This document shows, in pieces, positions 12,849-64,000 of a stretch of DNA of 64,000 nucleotides; within the stretch, counting starts at the first letter, position 1, and the number at the start of each line of letters is the position of its first letter. The DNA lies in assembly GCA_031213475.1 (NCBI GenBank), contig JARUPZ010000026.1, positions 4,358,823 to 4,422,822 on the forward strand. The letters run 5' to 3'. The DNA is from Nereocystis luetkeana (lineage: Eukaryota > Sar > Phaeophyceae > Laminariales > Laminariaceae). The notes beneath the pieces are model-generated. The model saw nothing but the letters and a program-made list of their open reading frames with translations. It made no database searches and was not told where the DNA came from. The translations under genes and the position numbers were made by a program.

Positions 12849-13348
12849 TGATGCTGTTGTCGACATGCAGTTAAAGCTGTATGAACAGCGTAGGATAGTA
12901 TGGGGTAGTTGTAGTAGTACCAGGAGATGTATTAATACTAGTGTTTGTACCTGCTGATGTGTTTCCCCTAGCAAAGAGTAGTACTCGGTTCCTGCCGCCT
13001 ACCACGTCTTTCCTTCGAGCAGTAGACTAACCCGTGGCTCACGCTTTCGTCAAGAAGAGCTATAATAGGTGTGTTGCCTGTTACTCCATTATCGCCTTAC
13101 GACGCCCCCGCGATTCACGTTACCCAGACCCCGAAGGGGAACCTCGTTCTACATACCTGGTATGATATGAAACAACCTCATATGAATATAAATTCAAAAC
13201 AGGGAGGCGGCTTGCCCCGGCCGCAAGTCGCGAAATCTACAACACCCGGTCGCACCATCAGGGATAGTGACGGGTACGTCTGACAACAGCAATAAACACA
13301 CAAAGTTCCTACGACCATCGACCCCCCCGTCCACTGACCCCCGGGTCG

Positions 13349-13500
13349 GTGGGAACTCAAGACAAGTCTATATCACACGTTGGGGCCGTATCTCGGTCTT
13401 CAGTCCACTGGGCTAGCACATGCAGGTTGCGGCTACGTACGGCACAAGGTGCTTCTACCAAGAGCTACGATTTATATACTACCATATACCACTGCATTTC
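13349..13500 (+). repeat. Diverged direct repeat, left copy
   Basis: Shares TGGGA-x-C-x-CAA..., ATGCAGGTTGCGGCTACGTA and the following ACAAG...ACTACCAT segments with 14136-14290. Confidence 0.65.
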
Positions 13501-13816
13501 CTCCCCCAGGTCCCTGTCATCCGTCAGCAGATACTTACTTTAGAACGCGACGCTCCCTCGCGTCCCCGCTGACCGGCAAGGCCGGCTCACGGTCGGTGAA
13601 GATGCCCACAAACTGTTGGAGAAGGATTTCCGACGTGAGCGGTTTTCGAAGTGCCGACAGCGACCGCGTCCCGAAGGGTATTACGCGGGAGAAGCACGTT
13701 GTCCAGTGGGGAATTCAGTGGCGATTTAGTTCATCAGTGCGGCACAGCAGCGTGTGTTACCACACCTCCCCCGAAGCCGCCGGTAAAGACGATGAAGCAA
13801 CGGCCGCAGCAGTTTA

Positions 13817-13866
13817 GTAGCAGCAGCGGCAGCATGGGTGTGGCGAGCGGCAGCAGCAGTAGAAGA

Positions 13867-13916
<50 letters not shown>

Positions 13917-13945
13917 CAGCAGCAGCAGCAGCAGCAGAAGCAATG
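13817..13945 (+). repeat. AGC trinucleotide tract
   Basis: CAG/AGC units, pure over about 13879-13943. The Ser-, Ala- and Leu-rich open frames around it come from this repeat. Confidence 0.9.
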
Positions 13946-14135
13946 GCCTGGCGAGACTCGGCCTCGGGTCGCCCTGCAGCCGCAGCACTGGAATGGCGTG
14001 CGATAACCTCCCCTTGCAATGCAGCTAAGGAAGCTTAAGCACTTTCCCAAGCTAGTGCCCGAGGAGCACTCACAGCAGCTGGAGCACGATTCAAAGCAGT
14101 AGCGGCGTTAGCACCTCCCTTCGGCGACGTGCCCT

Positions 14136-14290
14136 TATGGGACATCAACCATCGTCCATGTCACACCTTGGACCTGTAGCCCTGCTTCTGCTCCACTGCG
14201 CTATAACGTGCAGGTTGCGGCTACGTACCGGACAAGATATGCACACCAGGGGCTATGATTCCTACTACCATGTATCCCTACATTCATCTG
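14136..14290 (+). repeat. Diverged direct repeat, right copy
   Basis: Contains GTGCAGGTTGCGGCTACGTA and aligns along about 150 bp with 13349-13500. Confidence 0.65.
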
Positions 14291-14299
14291 ATTCTCCAA

Positions 14300-16216
14300 A
14301 ATGTTTATGTGCGAACGAAACTCATATTTTGTAATGCGTGACATAATATTCTGCCTCGGAGGGGGAAATTCATTTCTTATTATCCTAATTTATCAGTTAC
14401 CATTAACAAACAATGTATCTAACTTCTGCTTTCCGTACTGGAAATACAATGAACTTTTTATTTAATAGGTCGGGCAACACCAAATAAAAGCCACAAACTT
14501 TTTTTTGTTAACCCACCCGTCCAGGCGGAACGTACTAACTCCACACCACTACCTACTACAAGTAGAATTGTAGAATAGGCCAAATCATCAATCCAGAAGT
14601 CAGCTATTGCATCCATCCATGCTTAACCGCTATAGTTGTTTCAATCGCAAGTCATCGGGTCAAACTTCTTCTATAATGTTATGCTGCACCAACTCCTACC
14701 TTCTACAAATCATATAGCGTAGCTCGGAATTGGACGAACAAACAGTCACCCCTACCATTTACAGCGGTTTATACCGTGTGCCTCGGACGTGGCTATCGTC
14801 GTAGAGTTTGCCGTTCGAGCGAGCTTGGAGAAGTTTTCCGGTTTTGCTTTCGAGTGACTCCCAGCTGAAACTTCACACAAGTAAGTCTTTCAAACTTGCC
14901 TTTGAGACTGCCAGCAGCAGCACGCAGCGAAGCACACACACACAGGTACTGCGTTTGGGGTGCAAACGACACCAGCTCAACGACCGAAGAAGTTGGTAGA
15001 ACGGGCGTGTCATATAGTATTCCAGAACACCCAGTGTATGCGGGTCGACGTTTTTGTTGACAACCAAAATTGCTGGTCCCTCCGCTGTGTGGCTGATGTG
15101 ACAAGAAATATGAACTGATTATCCCCGTAAACCCCGCAACACTAAGAAGATAATACAATGACTCCTGCGGCTCCAACTAACTGATGATGTAGGCGTACGT
15201 ACGGTCTATAACTTGACGTACTGTAGGTTCCATCTTGTTCTCCGCTTAAGTAAGTTTCTCTGGCCGATCGTCCTGAAATCCTTTTCATGAGGGGCAAAAT
15301 ATTGGCAAATACCAGGTAGGGCACATATTGAGGTCTCCGAGGCGGCGAGCGTACCCTGTCCGGTGTAACTCAGGAACCAACCTGCGGAATTCCTCAATCC
15401 CGCTGTGGCAGTTTCTGTGATGGTAAACTTTGGCCGTCACTGTCCCCCCATTAACTCGCGGGAGCATTTTATAGTGCTCAAGACATCACGATATAGAACA
15501 TAGGTCACAATGGTGTGGAACGAGAACTGAGGTGCTCGTCGGCACGACGAAACATTATTGGTTCGAAACAACGTTTACGAGTACTCAACATGACGGGATG
15601 CTGGCGCATGCGAACAAATCAAAGAGCATTCAACATGACGTCACAGTGCTGCACGGTGCAGTGTTCATCGAGTTTCACATAGGGGCTTGTCGTGTGTTTT
15701 TTGGTCGTGTCTATTGTACCAACGAACGCCATAGCGTTTGTGAGACAACGAACGCAGCGAGGATCACGACACGGCCGGGCCTTCGGACGAAAAGACGAAG
15801 CTACGTACCGGTCCTTACTTGGGCTTATTTTGTTATGAACACGTAATAAAAATGGCACACACCCAGGCGAACAGCCAGTAATGTTCTCCAACGCTGCTGC
15901 TCCGCGCAAACCGTCTACAATCCCCCCAAACCAGGCGATTGATATTTCTGTTAGTACAGTGGAAGTTCGGTTGGATGTCCATCCACCCTGGTTATCCCAC
16001 ATTAGTGACAGACCAGTCCCCACTTTCGCCCTCACCGTCCTCGTCGTCTGTGATTCCCTCGCTTATGAGTAACAGGACAAGGATATCCCTCTTGCTGGCG
16101 GACGTCAGCAAGTATCGTTTCACGGTCGGAGTCGCTCTACCCTTGACCACACCACCATCGACTATCGGCACGTTCAGCCTACGCTCACAGGTCTGTAGTG
16201 CCCCGAGTAGCCCACG
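14300..16216. other. Upstream flank of the large gene
   Basis: No gene supported. A pyrimidine-then-CAG site lies at 16186-16191 (GCTCACAG), so a 5' untranslated exon could precede exon 1. No core promoter element could be assigned. Confidence 0.35.
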
Positions 16217-60673
<44,457 letters not shown>

Positions 60674-63600
60674 GTACATAATTTCCCTTTCATATGTGAC
60701 GATGGTCACCGCGCTCTTGCGCTGCCTGAATTCAGTTCATAGCAGGTGATGCGCTAATAACCTTGACACGGAGGTGCGTAGGTCGATCACGATAGCTGGA
60801 TGGAGGCTGTCAGACGACAAACAGATGTTCATCGGTTGGACGTGCTGCCAAACAACTCCCTCCTTTGTCGGCCCGTATATGTAGAAAAAAAACGACAAAG
60901 TTCCTAGCGCGTTGTATAGCGCTAGGATCACCCTGTAACTCACCCAAGAACGGGGTTTGTGATAGTTCGTTCCTACGGGCAGCGGGCAGCGTACACACCT
61001 TAGTACCAAATAGTTTACAGTAGGACATCTATTTGTGTTTATGTAAAGAGACGTACTAAAATTGAATCTCGCAATCAAAACGCACAACGCGCACGGCGTA
61101 CCAATCTATCTACACATACTGCATATGTTTCATGTATGCGTGAGACCCAAAATGTGTCCCGGTTTTATAGAATGGGCTCGGGGAATTACTTTCCGGGTTT
61201 CTCCGATTTCCGTCAGAGTAGTCCTTTCCGCCATGCCTTGGGTAGAGCACCTCGTGGAATGTTCGGAGAGGAACACGTTTCTGGAACGCAAGTTCCAGAA
61301 AAAAAGTCTTCAACTGCTTCCCAACTAGCTCGGTTATTTGAAAATTTCCTAATGTACGTACGCCGGTCGAGTCGCCAATCGAGAGGTACATCATCTGAAA
61401 CAGTATCGTCGTCGTAGAGTTGTGTAGCAGCAAACAACTGTCCGCGAAAGGGGCGAGGACTTCACGCTGGTGTTGCCGTGTGTCGTTGTTGATGTTCATC
61501 ACGGCCCCAAAGCCACGACCAGTAGAACAGCATGGAGACGCGTTGGACGTCATATCACCAGTTCTGGGGCAAGCCATTGACAACCAAGCAGAGCATTGTT
61601 GTTGTGTATATGGGTTGCGCTTTGGTTGGAAACGACTCTTTTTCAACAGACAGAGACCCCTTATCAAAGGGAATCGCGTACATATCTGGATCCGGAGTCA
61701 ATCATTGCAACAAACGTTAGTCAGATACATTGCTCTCCCTACTGTAGATCGTAGGAGTGTTTGCCGTGCTTCACGTACAATTCTTGTCCTAGTCGTTATC
61801 TCGGTGCAAATATTGAGCTCTTTTCATGTGAACAATCGCACTTTCACGTCAGAACTTCAATATCTCACCCGAAATGTATATATATCGTGGAAGACGTTTG
61901 GTAGTTGAATAAACACAGGGACATTTATCCGCTAGGCCTTAGACCAAATAGAGGGTATTGCACCAACCGCCAACCGGCACTCGATTGTTCAAGAGGTTAA
62001 CCGATCAGAAACGACCGAGAACAAAACGGGTATACTTACCGTGCGATGAGTCCGAGCCACCTGGAGAGCTCGACTTGGGTAAAGGGGTGCGTGCGCATCG
62101 GCGAGTGGGGTTTCTCATCCCGTCTTGAGGAGCTCCACAGTAGAGATCTAACCTACAGCAAACCTCTGATAACCTTGATTCAATGAGCCCGATGGGCGCT
62201 CCGATGGGAGTACACACATAACCACGACGACATCGATGCGATTCCAATGTTGGGGTCGTCGTTTCGAGAGTGCCACCACTTGAAAACGCACGTGCCAAGA
62301 ACTACCCGCTTTCGTTTCAGGGCATGGATCTAATCCCGAGATATTTTTTTCCCTCCACGTCTATTACCCTACAGGTAAACAAAGGCGCCGCACCAGACGA
62401 TCCTCGCGGATAATATCGCACCGGTCATCATTGTACGCTTCAAAACAAAATGAAAAATAAACTCGGGGGCAAAGGAATACTCGTGGCCGGTACGGTCGAG
62501 TTCATGTTGCCCGGGTAGGAATCCTGTAGGTTGGGGTACAAAACCCTTATTTTCACGGGTTGGGGCCGTATTTCACTGGTTTTGCCCTCAGCACAATATA
62601 GCGCCAATATGATCTCAACACGTTTGGGCACGATTTACCCGATAGTGTGCAATCGCGTGCTGCGGCTCCGAGGAAGGGGTCGCCGCCATTTCGATTGGCG
62701 GCCAGCGCCGTCAAGTAGTTCATTTGTTTTGGCGCAATATGTGCACAGTATCCCCTCGCCGTCTAAACCGCCGAAGAGCGGGGAAAAGGGGGGAAAGAGG
62801 GTACGCGCTCACTTCTTGCTTGTCTTGGCGTTGTCATCATTAACCCCCCCCATGTACTTCGAGAGGGGCGGTCGATTGGGAAGATAGGACAGAGGGAGGG
62901 GGGTTCCGTTTGTCTTGAGATGTAAACAAATACCAGGTACGGGGGTAAGGTCGTTCTCCGGCTCTTGTCCCGTTGGGCTTCACCTTGCTTGCACGAGAGG
63001 AAAGGGGATGGTCGGGGGGGGATATCGTGTGGTGTATTTGCATGTAATATCATAGTCCTATCCTTAGTATGTACGTATGCCTGGTACCAGGTACGGTCTA
63101 TGTTACCATAGGCATATCAGGCCCAACTCCATGCGGAAAAAAAGCGTTCGGTTGGTGTATGAATATCAACACCGAAACGCGCTTCACGCTGACGGACGGG
63201 GTGTTATTGTGTCGAAGTCGTGGTATTCTCTCAGGATTTTGTTTACATTTATTACGTGTTGTAATATGGAGACGGCATTTCGTTGGTCAATCGAATGCAT
63301 TTCTGACAGGCCGGGTTTCTTCACACGACCTTCTTTGGTTCACTACTATCGGTAATGGTTAAAAAAAAATGTTCGTGCGATGCACACCCGGCATTCGAGA
63401 TTGTTTGTCGGGTTGCGTAAGTTCATCCAACATCAAAACCTGTTTTTCAGTGGTATTCGGAGTGATGCAGGCTGTAGCCAGACTGGTACTATGGGTGGGT
63501 TATAGTCCTTTTTGGGTCCTGGCTTTCCGTCCGCCTACAGGGTGTTTTAAAATGAATAGCCCCCCTACCGCCGCGTCACCAGTCGCCACATACTGTAGGT

Positions 63601-64000
63601 ATGGTTTTAGGTTCTACCTCGACCGTACCCCGTGACGACGCAGTCTCGCGACTAGATCTCAGCACCCGCAACCGTTCGCTGCTCCACGTCATGACGAGGC
63701 AGAGCCCAATATTGAAACGAAAACAGAGGTTCATGGTACTAAATATGTTACACATGCTTACGCATAGTTTATGCTCCGCCGTTTGGGAATGGAGTACGAA
63801 TATGCAAGACGCACGAAAGGTCCTTGTCCCGGTACGTCGGGGTTCCCGTATTTCGTAAACTCGTTTCCATCCGATTGACCTCCTCAAGTGAGTCTTTATC
63901 GCAACCTACAGCCCACATTCTCTGGGGATATACGGAGCTCCTCAAATTTGTAGCTATGAATCGAAGCCCCCACGTCAAGCGTTGGGAATTTGCTCGAGCC
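60674..64000 (+). other. Region expected to hold the gene's 3' end
   Basis: The final exon needs a phase 2 start. Open frames here (61110-61667 minus, 61420-61908 plus, 62531-62887 plus) show no family resemblance. Hairpin-type repeats with GAGCTCC occur near 62125, 63888 and 63933. Confidence 0.4.
63451..63505 (+). CDS. Candidate terminal exon
   Basis: Strong acceptor CCTGTTTTTCAG, phase 2 as required, 17 sense codons (GIRSDAGCSQTGTMGGL) then TAG. It is phase-compatible with exon 29 but has no homology support. A rival pair is at 62321-62374 and 62375-62413 (the latter reading VNKGAAPDDPRG then stop), which does not fit the phase without another exon. Confidence 0.2.

Noticed and set aside
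13651..14038. Ser-, Ala- and Leu-rich frames around the AGC tract
   Set aside because: Open on several frames and both strands because of the trinucleotide repeat; no conserved flank.
61110..61667. 185-codon minus-strand open frame
   Set aside because: No recognisable domain, no splice or start context, and overlapped by an equally long plus-strand frame.

Overview
The window looks like nuclear DNA of a multicellular stramenopile, most likely a brown alga. This is inferred from the gene family, the very intron-rich structure, the abundant trinucleotide, CT and C-tract repeats, and small non-autonomous DNA elements. No species can be assigned. There is no sign of bacterial operons, rRNA, CRISPR or a recognisable tRNA.

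Positions 1-16216 hold no gene I can support. They contain CAG/CAA/GTT tracts, several tandem duplications, four of the six copies of a ~109-bp terminal-inverted-repeat element flanked by TA (7188, 7586, 8910, 9388), and a separate ~390-bp element with inverted ends (10018-10416).

Positions 16217-60673 are, on my reading, one plus-strand gene. At least 29 exons were placed by hand from reading-frame content, GT/GC-AG sites and matching phase, giving about 6.2 kb of coding sequence (about 2060 residues) over 44.5 kb. The protein begins with a basic cytoplasmic tail and a signal-anchor helix. Next comes a long N-glycosylation-rich ectodomain of repeated GG[AV][IVL] and FxxN motifs, the signature of chlamydial polymorphic-outer-membrane-protein (PMP) repeats on a parallel beta-helix. 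A cysteine cluster, a beta-sandwich-like segment and a second Cys-rich, EGF/ephrin-receptor-like stalk follow. The C-terminal half is a polytopic membrane domain with about nine or ten hydrophobic helices and two long Ser/Thr/Gly-rich loops. Its layout suggests a cell-surface sensor or adhesin, but no function is shown by the sequence.

Notable points in this gene are a 23-nt microexon reached through a GC-AG intron, a 37-nt candidate microexon, a ~275-bp CT tract and a C tract sitting just upstream of consecutive acceptors, one frame conflict near 34663-34708, and one unresolved gap (33239-34599). Introns are typically 1-3 kb and carry diverged repeat families, several built around a GAGCTCCTC-type hairpin, plus a CCCGT-rich block at 27500-28620.

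Positions 60674-64000 probably contain the 3' end of the gene. The last splice phase is known (phase 2), but the terminal exon is not settled; candidates are listed.
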